DNA from: Planctomycetota bacterium
Lineage (GTDB): Bacteria; Planctomycetota; Planctomycetia; Gemmatales; Gemmataceae
Direction of reading: 5' to 3'
Assembly: GCA_016873225.1 (NCBI GenBank)
Contig: VGXS01000023.1
Location: forward strand, 1-59,977
DNA length: 59,977 nt
Positions 25,459 to 34,479 of the stretch are shown here, piece after piece. Every line of letters begins with the position of its first letter. Within the stretch, counting starts at the first letter, position 1. The position numbers and the translations under genes were made by a program. The notes under the pieces were generated by a model. The model saw only the letters and a list, made by a program, of their open reading frames with translations, was not told the origin of the DNA and made no database searches.

Positions 25459-27171
25459 ATGAATGGTCGATTCCCATGGTTGGTGGTGCTCGCGGCAACC
25501 TTCCAGGCCTCTTGCGGACACGCCGCCGAGGCGGCCGATGCCATTTATTCAGGTGGCCACATCATCACGGTGGTTGACAAGGCACCATTGGCCGAGGCGA
25601 TTGCCGTTAAGGCCGGGAAGATCGTGGCCGTTGGCGCCAAGGCCGAAGTGATGAAGTTCAAGGGGGAATCAACGAAACTCATCGACCTTGATGGCAAGGC
25701 CCTGCTTCCTGGATTCATCGATTCCCACGGGCACATGATCGCCGTGGGCCTGCAGCGTTCGGTGGCCAACCTGCTTCCCCCTCCTGATGGCACCTGCGAC
25801 AGCATCGACGCGGTATCCGCGACGCTCAAGCAATGGGCCGGATCGGAAGCGGCCAAGCGGATCGGCGGGGCCAGGGTGATCATCGGTTTCGGCTACGATG
25901 ACGCCCAGTTGAAGGAAAGGCGGCACCCCACCCGGCACGATCTGGACAAGGTATCCCTGGACCAGCCCGTGGTGCTCATCCACCAGTCGGGGCATTTGGG
26001 CGCTATCAATACAAAGGCCCTGCGAATTGTCGGCATTAACGCCTCAACCCCCAATCCGCACGGCGGCGTGATCCGCCGGGAAGAGGACGGAAAAACTCCA
26101 AATGGAGTGCTGGAGGAAACGGCTTGGCTCAAGGTTCTGATGGGCAGCGTGCTGCCGTTTGTCAGCCGCGGCAACATGGATTATTTCATGGAGAAGGGAC
26201 AGGATGCCTGCGCCTCCTTCGGCTACACGACCGTGCAGGAGGGGCGGGCCTCGGCCGAGGAGGTGGCCTCCCTTGGCGAAGCCGCGATGAGCGGCCGATT
26301 TCGCCTCGATGTTGTGGCGTACCAGGATCCTTTCGCCGGCAATGCGGAGCTTGATCCCCGCTGGCACGGGCCCGATTACAAGGGAAGGTTCCGCGTCGGT
26401 GGCTTCAAGGTGAACCTCGATGGTTCGCCCTCCGGCAAGACGGCCTGGCTGACCAAGCCCTACAAGGTCCCGCCCCCCGGCCAGGGGGAACAGTACCGCG
26501 GCTATCCCACCTTCACCGACGGGGTGCTGTTTCCGGTGATCAGGCAGGCGGTGGCCAAGAAGATCCAGATATTGGCCCATTGCAATGGCGACGCCGCCAG
26601 CGACCAGTACATCGCGGCGCTGAAGCAGGCGGGCGAGCCCGACCAGCTCAAGTCGATCCGGCCGGTGATGATCCATGCCCAGACGGTGAGGGAGGACCAA
26701 CTCGACGAGATGTCCAGGATGGGAATCATCCCTTTGTTCTTCAGCATGCATACCTACTACTGGGGCGACTGGCACCGCGACGAGACGCTTGGCAAGGAAA
26801 GAGCCTATCGCATCAGCCCGGCGGTCTCGGCCATGAAAAGGAACATGCTTTGGACCTCGCCCCACGACGCTCCCGTGGCGCTGCCCGATTCCATCAGGAT
26901 CCTGTCATCGTGCGTGACGCGCAAATCGCGCAGCGGCGATATCATCGGGCCCGACCAGCGGGTGTCGATGGCCGACGCCATCAAGGCGCTGACGGCGAAC
27001 GCGGCGTGGCAGTATGGCGAGGAGGCGCGCAAGGGCACCCTCGAGCCGGGAAAGCTCGCCGATCTCGTGATCCTCTCGGCCAATCCGCTCACGATTCCCC
27101 CCGACAACATCATGGATCTCAAGGTGGTGGAAACGATCAAGGAAGGGCGAACCGTTCACAAGTCGAGGTGA
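25459..27171 (+). CDS. Exported YtcJ-like amidohydrolase
   Basis: A 570-residue member of the amidohydrolase superfamily, YtcJ/Amidohydro_3 group. GGAGG lies 6 nt before the ATG at 25459, and a hydrophobic leader (FPWLVVLAATFQASCGHAAE) predicts export. The beta-sandwich part (ADAIYSGGHIITVVD) is followed by the metal-binding HxH motif in LPGFIDSHGHMIAVG. Further metal-site candidates are LAHCNGDAASDQY and PVMIHAQTVREDQL. The C-terminal block GTLEPGKLADLVILSANPL is typical. Family members hydrolyse N-acyl or amide bonds, but substrates are rarely known and none can be inferred here. The CDF transporter gene follows after 84 nt. Confidence 0.85.
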   Translation: MNGRFPWLVVLAATFQASCGHAAEAADAIYSGGHIITVVDKAPLAEAIAVKAGKIVAVGAKAEVMKFKGESTKLIDLDGKALLPGFIDSHGHMIAVGLQRSVANLLPPPDGTCDSIDAVSATLKQWAGSEAAKRIGGARVIIGFGYDDAQLKERRHPTRHDLDKVSLDQPVVLIHQSGHLGAINTKALRIVGINASTPNPHGGVIRREEDGKTPNGVLEETAWLKVLMGSVLPFVSRGNMDYFMEKGQDACASFGYTTVQEGRASAEEVASLGEAAMSGRFRLDVVAYQDPFAGNAELDPRWHGPDYKGRFRVGGFKVNLDGSPSGKTAWLTKPYKVPPPGQGEQYRGYPTFTDGVLFPVIRQAVAKKIQILAHCNGDAASDQYIAALKQAGEPDQLKSIRPVMIHAQTVREDQLDEMSRMGIIPLFFSMHTYYWGDWHRDETLGKERAYRISPAVSAMKRNMLWTSPHDAPVALPDSIRILSSCVTRKSRSGDIIGPDQRVSMADAIKALTANAAWQYGEEARKGTLEPGKLADLVILSANPLTIPPDNIMDLKVVETIKEGRTVHKSR

Positions 27172-27255
27172 CCGGGTTGCCGGGGTTGGCCGGTAGCCTG
27201 TAACTTTTGCGGGAAATCGGTTCGCAACGAGGCCATCGACCCGCGGGGACAAGCG

Positions 27256-28152
27256 GTGACCAACGGAACGAGGTCCTTTTCCGGTGAGCTGTCGGCGGTG
27301 CCCCTGGTGGCGGTCGCCGTGAACGCGGCGCTGGCCTGCGTCAAGGTTATCGCCGGTTTCTTCGGGAATTCCTACGCCCTCATCGCCGACGGAATCGAGT
27401 CGACGGCCGATATCGTGACTTCGCTGGTGGTGTGGGGGGGCCTGAGAGTCGCTGATTCCCCCGCTGATGAACGGCATCCGTACGGCTATGGCAAGGCGGA
27501 GGCGCTGGCGGGCATCGTGGCGTCGCTGGCGCTTCTGGCCGCCGCCGCGGTGATCGCCTATCAAAGCATTCGGGAGATCCTGACTCCCCACCACTTGCCC
27601 CACTGGTCCACCCTCGTGGTGCTCATATTGGTGGTGGTCACCAAGGAAACCTTGGCGCGATGGGTGGGAGGAATCGGGGAAAAGTCGGCGAGCACCTCCC
27701 TGAGGGCCGATGCGTGGCATCACCGCGCCGACGCCCTCACCTCGGTGGCCACCTTCATCGGCATCACCATCGGCCTGATTGGCGGGCCGGGTTACGAACC
27801 CGCCGACGACTGGGCGGCGCTGGTGGCCTGCGGATTCATCGTCTGGAGCGGTGTGTGCCTGATGGGTCTGGCGGTTCGCGACCTTCTCGATGTCGCCCCG
27901 GCCAAGGAATTCGAGAACCGGGTGCGGGAACTGGCAATCGGGGTGCCCGGCGTGCTGGCCGTTGAGAAGTGCCGGATCCGCAAAAGTGGCACCCTTTACT
28001 TCGTGGAACTGCATGTGGAGGTGAACGGCAGGTCGACGGTCCAGGAGGGACACGACATCGGCGGGCGAGTCCGCAGCGAATTGCGGAAGTCGCCGCTGCG
28101 GATTGCCGACGCTTTTATCCACATAGAACCGCATGAAGTCTTGGCCGACTGA
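27256..28152 (+). CDS. Cation diffusion facilitator (CDF) family metal transporter
   Basis: A 298-residue inner-membrane protein with a GTG start. Six hydrophobic helices are visible. Helix II carries the metal-site pattern ALIADGIESTAD (Asp45/Glu48/Asp52 region) and helix V carries ADAWHHRADALTS with the HxxxD pair. The cytoplasmic C-terminal domain from about residue 210 (VPGVLAVEKCRIRKSG, VELHVEVNG) is the ferredoxin-like CDF dimerisation domain. It would exchange protons for divalent metal such as Zn2+, Fe2+ or Mn2+; the Glu in place of the usual Asp/His makes the metal uncertain. It precedes the MFP/RND efflux genes and may be co-expressed with them. Confidence 0.9.
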   Translation: MTNGTRSFSGELSAVPLVAVAVNAALACVKVIAGFFGNSYALIADGIESTADIVTSLVVWGGLRVADSPADERHPYGYGKAEALAGIVASLALLAAAAVIAYQSIREILTPHHLPHWSTLVVLILVVVTKETLARWVGGIGEKSASTSLRADAWHHRADALTSVATFIGITIGLIGGPGYEPADDWAALVACGFIVWSGVCLMGLAVRDLLDVAPAKEFENRVRELAIGVPGVLAVEKCRIRKSGTLYFVELHVEVNGRSTVQEGHDIGGRVRSELRKSPLRIADAFIHIEPHEVLAD

Positions 28153-28246
28153 TGCCGCTCCGCAACAATGGAAAACGGGTTCTTGGGCCAGAGTGGCCGG
28201 GGAAAAAGTCTATGATGTCCATATGCTTAAGGGTACGGAGAAACCC

Positions 28247-29353
28247 ATGATGAAGGCATTATCGCCGGCGCTCCTGGTGGCCGCTGTCCTCTGCCTGCTG
28301 GCGACCGCGTGCGCTCCCCGCCCGGAGGGCAAGGTGGAAGCCGAGGTGACGCAAAAGATCGTCACCACCAGCGCCCTGGTCCGCGACACCACCATCACCC
28401 AGCAGTATGTGTGCCAGATCCATGCCCAAAGGCACATCAATGTCTGCGCCCTGGAAACGGGCTACCTCGAGCAGATCAAGATTCGCGAGGGGCAGACGGT
28501 CAAGGAGGGCGACCTGCTGTTCCAGGTGCTGCCCACCCTCTACAAGGCCCGCTACGATGTCGAGGCCGCCGAGGTGAAGGTGGCGACCTTGGAATTCAGC
28601 AACTCCGAAAGGCTGTTCAAGGAAAAGGTCATCTCCCAGAACGAACTCTCCCTGCAGCAGGCCAAGTTGGCCAAGGCCCAGGCCAAGGCCGGCCTGGCGC
28701 AATCGGAACTCAAGTTCACGGAAGTGCGGGCGTCCTTCGACGGAATCATCGACAGGCTGAGGCAGCAACAGGGAAGCCTGGTGAAGGAAGGCGAAATCCT
28801 GACGACCCTTTCAGACAACTCCCTGATGTGGGTCTACTTCAATGTTCCAGAATCGCGCTACCTCGAATACATGGCCGAGTTCGCCAAGCCTGACAAGGAA
28901 TCCGAGAAGGTGGACCTTGTCCTGGCCAACGGCCGCAAGTTCCCGCAGTCGGGCAGGATCGCGGCCATCGTCGCCAAGTTTGACAACGAGACGGGAAACA
29001 TACCTTTCAGGGCCGACTTCCCCAATCCCGACCGGCTGCTCAGGCACGGGCAGACCGGCAACATCCTCCTGTCCAAGAAACTGAAGGGCGCGACGGTCAT
29101 CCCCCAGCGCGCCACCTTCGAGAACCTCGACAAGAGATATGTCTTCGTGGTGGGGGATGACGGCGTGGTGCGCCAGCGGGAGGTGACAATCCTTTATGAG
29201 CTTGAGGATATTTTCGTCATCAAGGCGGGCACCCTGACCTCCGAGAAGTTCGTTCTCGAAGGAATCTTCCAGGTTCACGACGGCGACAGGGTGGAAAGCG
29301 ATTTCCGCGACCCGAAGGAGGTGATGGCCCACCTCAAGAACAGGGCGGAGTAA
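28247..29353 (+). CDS. RND efflux periplasmic adaptor (membrane fusion protein)
   Basis: A 368-residue HlyD/AcrA-type adaptor. The ATG at 28247 has GGAG 6 nt upstream and starts a lipoprotein-like leader (LLVAAVLCLLATAC); the longer open frame overlaps the CDF gene. The lipoyl half (GYLEQIKIREGQTVKEGDLL) is followed by a coiled-coil hairpin over about residues 100-150. The second lipoyl half (FDGIIDRLRQQQGSLVKEG) and a beta-barrel domain complete the fold. It would bridge the RND pump encoded 28 nt downstream and the outer-membrane factor encoded after that, making a complete tripartite efflux system. Confidence 0.92.
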   Translation: MMKALSPALLVAAVLCLLATACAPRPEGKVEAEVTQKIVTTSALVRDTTITQQYVCQIHAQRHINVCALETGYLEQIKIREGQTVKEGDLLFQVLPTLYKARYDVEAAEVKVATLEFSNSERLFKEKVISQNELSLQQAKLAKAQAKAGLAQSELKFTEVRASFDGIIDRLRQQQGSLVKEGEILTTLSDNSLMWVYFNVPESRYLEYMAEFAKPDKESEKVDLVLANGRKFPQSGRIAAIVAKFDNETGNIPFRADFPNPDRLLRHGQTGNILLSKKLKGATVIPQRATFENLDKRYVFVVGDDGVVRQREVTILYELEDIFVIKAGTLTSEKFVLEGIFQVHDGDRVESDFRDPKEVMAHLKNRAE

Positions 29354-29381
29354 GCGCCAGTCCCCGCACGGAACCCGCCCC

Positions 29382-32300
29382 ATGTTCTCAAAGATCCTCC
29401 ACAGGCCCGCGCTGGCGATCGTCGTCTCGATCGTGATCCTGTTTTTGGGCGGGCTCGCCATCAAGACGCTGCCGCAGTCGCAGTTTCCCTCGATCGCCCC
29501 TCCCAGCGTCATGGTTTCCATCGCCTACCCGGGCGCCAGCGCCGGGGTGCTGGTCGACTCGGTGTTGATTCCCCTCGAGCGGGCGATCAACGGCGTGCAG
29601 GACATGCGCTACATGGCCTCGAGCGCCACGAGCGCCGGCGAGGCGACCATCATGATCTACTTCGAGCCGGGGTCGGATCCCGACAAGGCCGTGGTCAATG
29701 TGCAAAACAGGATTTCGGTTGTCCGCAACCTGCTGCCTCCCCTCGTCCAGCGCGAGGGCATCGTGGTGATGCAGGTCATGCCCAGCATGCTGATGTATGT
29801 GAACATCTTCAGCAAGGAACCGGGCGTCGACCAGACATTCCTCTACAACTTCGCCCAGGTGAATGTGCTGCAGGTGATCAGGCGCGTGCGTGGCATCGGC
29901 AGCGCCACCATCCTGGGCAGCCGAGAGTTCGCCATGCGCGTCTGGCTGAAGCCCGACAGGCTGCGCGCCTACAACATGTCCACCGAGGATGTGATGAAGG
30001 CGCTCGCCGAGCAAAGCATCATCGGTTCCCCCGGCCGGCTCGGCCAGGCCACGGGCCGGACATCCCAGACAATCGAATATGTGCTCACCTACAAGGGGCG
30101 GTTCAACAAGGCGGCCGAGTACGAGAATGTCGCCATCAAGGCGAACTCCGACGGCCAGATTCTCCACCTCAAGGATGTCGCCGATGTGGAACTGGGCGCC
30201 CGATTCTTCGACATCTATTCCGACATCAACGGCTACCCTTCCGCCGCGATCGTGCTGAAGCAAAACCCCGGATCCAACGCCGTCGAGGTGATCAACGAGG
30301 TCAAGCGCCAGCTCGAGATCATCAAGCGGGAGACCTTTCCCCCCGGCATGGAGTTCGAGGTCACCTACGATGTCTCGAAGTTCCTCGAGGCCTCCATCGA
30401 GAAGGTGCTGCACACCCTGGTCGAGGCGTTCGTCCTGGTGTCGGTGGTGGTTTACCTGTTTTTGGGCGACATCCGTTCCACCCTCATCCCCACGATCGCC
30501 GTTCCCGTGTCGCTGATCGGCACTTTCTTCGTCATGGGCATGTTCGGGCTTTCGATCAACCTGATCACGCTGTTCGCGATGGTGCTGGCGATAGGCGTGG
30601 TGGTCGACGACGCCATCGTTGTGGTGGAGGCCGTGCATGCCAAGATGCACGAGAAGCACCTTTCGCCGTTCAGGGCCACGGGCGAGGTGATGGATGAGAT
30701 TTCCGGTGCCATCGTCGCCATCACGCTGGTCATGACCTCGGTGTTCGTGCCGGTGACATTCGTTCCCGGACCGGTCGGGACCTTCTACCGCCAGTTCGGC
30801 ATCACGATGGCCGCCTCGATCGTGCTTTCGGGCCTTGTCGCTTTGACGCTCACGCCCGTGCTGTGCGCGATGATCCTCAAGCCGCATGTTCCGGAAGGGA
30901 GGAAAAGGCTGGATGTCATCGGAATCGTGATCATGCCGCTGGACCTCACGCTTTGGCTGGTCGACAAGTTCATCAACCTGGTCACGGCCGGCTACGCGCG
31001 AATCCTCCTCGCCATCGTGCCGCGCAAGTTGCTGGCGCCGCTCGTGGTCGCCGGGTTCGCCTATGGCATCTTCGATGTCACCAAGGTGCTGCCCACCGGT
31101 TTCATTCCCGGGGAGGACCAGGGGATGATCTACGGCATTATCCAAACCCCGCCGGGCTCGACGCTGGAATACACCAATTCCAAGTCGCACGAGTTGCAGG
31201 CCATCGCGATGGAACTCAAGGAGGAGGTGGGTTCGGTCTCGTCGCTGGCTGGCTATGAGGTCCTCACGGAGGGGCGCGGGTCGAACGCCGGCACCTGCCT
31301 CATCAACCTCAAGCCGTGGTCTGAGCGCAAGCGGACCTCGCGCGAGATCATCGCCGACCTCGAGGAGCGGTGCCGGAAGATCTCCAACGCGAAGCTCGAA
31401 TTCTTCGAACCCCCCGCGGTACCCGGCTTCGGCGCCGCGGGCGGTTTCTCGGTGCGCTTGCTCGACAAGAACAGCTCGACCGACTATCGCCGCCTCGGGG
31501 ATGTCACCGAAAAGTTCATGAAGGCCCTCGCCCAGCGTCCGGAGCTTTCCGACCTGTTCACATTCTTCAACGCGAACTATCCCCAGTACGAGCTGGTGAT
31601 CGACAGCGACGCGGCGATGCAGAAGGGAGTGTCCATTGGCAAGGCGATGGACACCCTGGGCATCCTCATCGGCAGCACCTACGAGCAGGGATTCATTCTT
31701 TATGGACAGTTTTACAAGCTGTATGTCCAGGCCGCCCCCGAGTATCGCCGATACCCCGACGACCTCAACTACCTGTTCGTCAAGAACGACCGCGGCGAGA
31801 TGGTCCCCTACACCGCCTTCATGAAGGTGCGCAAGCAGCAGGGCCTCAACGAGATCACCCGCTACAACCTCTATCCCTCAGCGGCGATCCAGGGTTCGCC
31901 GGCCGCCGGATTCAGCAGCGGCGAGGCCCTCAAGGCCGTCAAGGAGGTCGCGGACCAGACGCTTCCCCAGGGCTATGGCCTCGGCTGGGAGGGCCTTTCC
32001 TTCGACCAGGCCAAAGCCGGCAACGAGGTTGTCTACATCTTCCTGATCGTCGTGGCTTTCGTTTACCTGGTGCTTGTCGCCCAGTATGAGAGCTTCCTGC
32101 TTCCCCTCGCGGTTCTCCTGTCGTTGCCTATCGGCATATTCGGCGCGTTCGTCTCGCTCCAATACATGGGCCTGGCGAACGATGTTTACGCACAGATCGG
32201 GCTTGTGATGTTGGTGGGCCTGCTGGGCAAGAACGGCATCCTGATCGTGGAGTTCGCCGTTCAAAGGAAGCGCGAGGGCCTCACTTATCTCAATGCCGCC

Positions 32301-32570
32301 GTGGAAGGAGGCAAACTTCGTTTCCGCCCCATCATGATGACATCGCTGGCCTTCATCGCCGGTCTGGTACCCATGGTCTACGCCACCGGCGCCGGTGCCA
32401 TCGGCAACCGCACCATCGGCACCGGGTCAGCGGGCGGAATGCTATTCGGAACCTTTATCGGGGTGTTTGTCACACCCGGGCTTTATTACCTGTTCGCGAG
32501 GCTGGCCGGGGAAGGGAAACTGGTGTCGGATGACAAGCCCGCGGCGAATGAAACCGTCTCGCATCACTAA
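29382..32570 (+). CDS. RND multidrug efflux permease, HAE1/AcrB type
   Basis: A 1062-residue inner-membrane proton antiporter of the AcrB/MexB family, of full family length. The N-terminal segment KTLPQSQFPSIAPPSVMVS and the porter-domain motif YPGASAGVLVDSVLIPLE are diagnostic. The proton-relay pair Asp409/Asp410 is in GVVVDDAIVVVEAV, and the partner Lys is in GLLGKNGILIVEF. Twelve transmembrane segments with two large periplasmic loops are apparent. Energised by the proton gradient, it would export hydrophobic or amphipathic compounds through its MFP and outer-membrane partners. The substrate is unknown, and no adjacent TetR-type regulator is visible. Confidence 0.95.
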   Translation: MFSKILHRPALAIVVSIVILFLGGLAIKTLPQSQFPSIAPPSVMVSIAYPGASAGVLVDSVLIPLERAINGVQDMRYMASSATSAGEATIMIYFEPGSDPDKAVVNVQNRISVVRNLLPPLVQREGIVVMQVMPSMLMYVNIFSKEPGVDQTFLYNFAQVNVLQVIRRVRGIGSATILGSREFAMRVWLKPDRLRAYNMSTEDVMKALAEQSIIGSPGRLGQATGRTSQTIEYVLTYKGRFNKAAEYENVAIKANSDGQILHLKDVADVELGARFFDIYSDINGYPSAAIVLKQNPGSNAVEVINEVKRQLEIIKRETFPPGMEFEVTYDVSKFLEASIEKVLHTLVEAFVLVSVVVYLFLGDIRSTLIPTIAVPVSLIGTFFVMGMFGLSINLITLFAMVLAIGVVVDDAIVVVEAVHAKMHEKHLSPFRATGEVMDEISGAIVAITLVMTSVFVPVTFVPGPVGTFYRQFGITMAASIVLSGLVALTLTPVLCAMILKPHVPEGRKRLDVIGIVIMPLDLTLWLVDKFINLVTAGYARILLAIVPRKLLAPLVVAGFAYGIFDVTKVLPTGFIPGEDQGMIYGIIQTPPGSTLEYTNSKSHELQAIAMELKEEVGSVSSLAGYEVLTEGRGSNAGTCLINLKPWSERKRTSREIIADLEERCRKISNAKLEFFEPPAVPGFGAAGGFSVRLLDKNSSTDYRRLGDVTEKFMKALAQRPELSDLFTFFNANYPQYELVIDSDAAMQKGVSIGKAMDTLGILIGSTYEQGFILYGQFYKLYVQAAPEYRRYPDDLNYLFVKNDRGEMVPYTAFMKVRKQQGLNEITRYNLYPSAAIQGSPAAGFSSGEALKAVKEVADQTLPQGYGLGWEGLSFDQAKAGNEVVYIFLIVVAFVYLVLVAQYESFLLPLAVLLSLPIGIFGAFVSLQYMGLANDVYAQIGLVMLVGLLGKNGILIVEFAVQRKREGLTYLNAAVEGGKLRFRPIMMTSLAFIAGLVPMVYATGAGAIGNRTIGTGSAGGMLFGTFIGVFVTPGLYYLFARLAGEGKLVSDDKPAANETVSHH

Positions 32571-32772
32571 ATTTAATTTTTCGACATGGCTCACTTCATT
32601 CTTGAATCCAATTTCAATTATTTTTGGAAATAAAGGCCGTTTCACCTGAATTACCGATATTTAATTAAAAATCCCTCCCAATGAGTCGATGGAAGAGATG
32701 CCGGGATGGCGCCTTATTTCATCGCCCCACCCGATAGCTTGAAATCCCGGAGTGTTTCGGGAGAGGCGATTT

Positions 32773-34365
32773 ATGGGTTTCCTTGCTAAAAGATTGATAC
32801 TGGCGGGAACACTCAATTGGGTTCTATTCGTTGCCGGTTGTGGAATCCCGCAACTGAGACAACCTGATGACAATCCATCCATCCCAAGAGAATTTCCCGT
32901 CAAGGCAAGGCAGGAGGTCGGTCCCGAGGCCCCGGCGCCTGAAAACACCTCACGATTGGGGTATGAGGAATTTTTTCATGATCCCGTGCTGAACGAACTG
33001 ATCGGCACGGCGCTTTCCAACAACCTTGAATTGCGCAAGCTCAACGAGGAGGTGCAGGTCGCCAAGAACGAGGTCATGGCCCGTCAGGGAACCTACCTGC
33101 CCTTCGTGACCATCGGCGGAGGTGGCGGACTCGACAAGCCAAGCTTTTACACGCGGGATGGCGCGATCGACAGGGAGTTGCAGATACTTCCCGGTCGCCC
33201 GATTCCCGACCCGATCTGGAACACGGCACTGGGCCTGGGGCTTGTCTGGCAGCTCGATATCTGGAGGCAATTGCGCAACGCCCGCGACTCAGCGATAAAG
33301 AATTACATCGCGGCGCGCGAGAAGCGGAACTACCAGGTCACCCGGCTGGTTTCGGAAATCGCGGACACTTACTACAGGCTGATGGCGCTCGACAAGCGCA
33401 TCGATAACCTCGACCTGACGATCCAACTGCAGGAGAAAAGTCTCGAAACCGCAAGGGCCAAGAAGGCGGCCGGTCGTGACAGCGAACTGCCGGTCCAAAG
33501 GTTCCTCGCGGAGGTCAACCGCAACCAGAGCCAGAAGCTCATCGTGCGCCAGGACATCATCGAGGCTGAAAACCGGATCAACTTTCTCCTGAACCGCTAT
33601 CCCCAGCCCGTGGCCAGGGATCCTTCCGGGTTCTTTAACATCACCATCACCGCCGTGTCGGCGGGCTTGCCCGCCGAATTGCTCGACAACCGCCCGGACA
33701 TCAGGGCGGCGGCGCGCGAGGTGGAGGCCACCGGCCTCGACATCAAGGTGGCCAAGGCCCGCTTCTACCCCACCCTGATCATCAATGCCGGGGCGGGGTA
33801 CGCCGCCTTCAACCCGCACTACCTGCTCAACACCCCCGAGGCCATCGCCGCCAATGTGGTCGGCAACATGGTGGCCCCCCTGATCAACAAGAAGGCCATC
33901 AAGGCCGACTACATGAGCGCCAATGCCAAGCAGCTGCAGGCAATCTACAATTACCAGATGACCATCCTCGGGGCCTACACCGAGGTGGTGAACAAGCTCT
34001 CGATGGTGGAGAATTACAGCCAAAGCATCGAGATCAAGAAGAAGCAACTGGAGGCCCTTGAGGCTTCCGTCGATGTCGCCACGAAACTGTTCCAGAACGC
34101 CCGCGCCGAGTACATCGATGTGCTGTTCGCCCAGCGCGACCTCATGGATGCCCGGCTTGTCCTGATTGAAACCAAGAACCTGCAGCTTTCGGCGATCGTC
34201 ACGGCATACCAGTCGCTGGGCGGCGGCGACGCCCTGGCCGGTGAACCGCTCGAACTTCCCGGAAGGCACCGCCCCGCCTTCGTCACGCCTGTCCCCGCCG
34301 CGCCCACCTCGCCTGCCATGCCCTCCAAGCCCGAGGCCCTGCCCCAGCCCAGGGAAAACCCGTGA
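32773..34365 (+). CDS. NodT-family outer-membrane efflux lipoprotein (TolC-like)
   Basis: A 530-residue outer-membrane factor. The ATG at 32773 follows GAGAGG and opens a lipoprotein signal with lipobox VAGC (VLFVAGCGIPQLRQ). Two TolC repeats with long coiled-coil helices are visible (NNLELRKLNEEVQVAKNEV, NRPDIRAAAREVEATGLDI). It completes the efflux system with the MFP and RND proteins. The 200-nt gap after the RND gene is AT-rich, so it may also have its own promoter. A Pro/Ala-rich C-terminal tail of about 40 residues follows the barrel. Confidence 0.92.
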   Translation: MGFLAKRLILAGTLNWVLFVAGCGIPQLRQPDDNPSIPREFPVKARQEVGPEAPAPENTSRLGYEEFFHDPVLNELIGTALSNNLELRKLNEEVQVAKNEVMARQGTYLPFVTIGGGGGLDKPSFYTRDGAIDRELQILPGRPIPDPIWNTALGLGLVWQLDIWRQLRNARDSAIKNYIAAREKRNYQVTRLVSEIADTYYRLMALDKRIDNLDLTIQLQEKSLETARAKKAAGRDSELPVQRFLAEVNRNQSQKLIVRQDIIEAENRINFLLNRYPQPVARDPSGFFNITITAVSAGLPAELLDNRPDIRAAAREVEATGLDIKVAKARFYPTLIINAGAGYAAFNPHYLLNTPEAIAANVVGNMVAPLINKKAIKADYMSANAKQLQAIYNYQMTILGAYTEVVNKLSMVENYSQSIEIKKKQLEALEASVDVATKLFQNARAEYIDVLFAQRDLMDARLVLIETKNLQLSAIVTAYQSLGGGDALAGEPLELPGRHRPAFVTPVPAAPTSPAMPSKPEALPQPRENP

Positions 34366-34479
34366 ATCCAATCCTGTTGCGGGATGTTTGACCGGCCATG
34401 CCCTTGGATGGATGATCAATGTCCAGTCCGTCGCCATGTGGTGCCGGAATCAATCTCCCGGATTGGATGGAAGTCGGGC

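Noticed and set aside
29388..31190. 600-codon minus-strand open frame opposite the RND permease
   Set aside because: The translation is His/Asp-rich and low in complexity. It is the mirror of a hydrophobic membrane protein on the other strand and has no recognisable motif.
32571..32772. AT-rich gap between the RND and outer-membrane factor genes considered as a horizontal-transfer junction
   Set aside because: There is no repeat, tRNA or integrase, and the flanking genes form a coherent tripartite system. It is more simply a promoter region.
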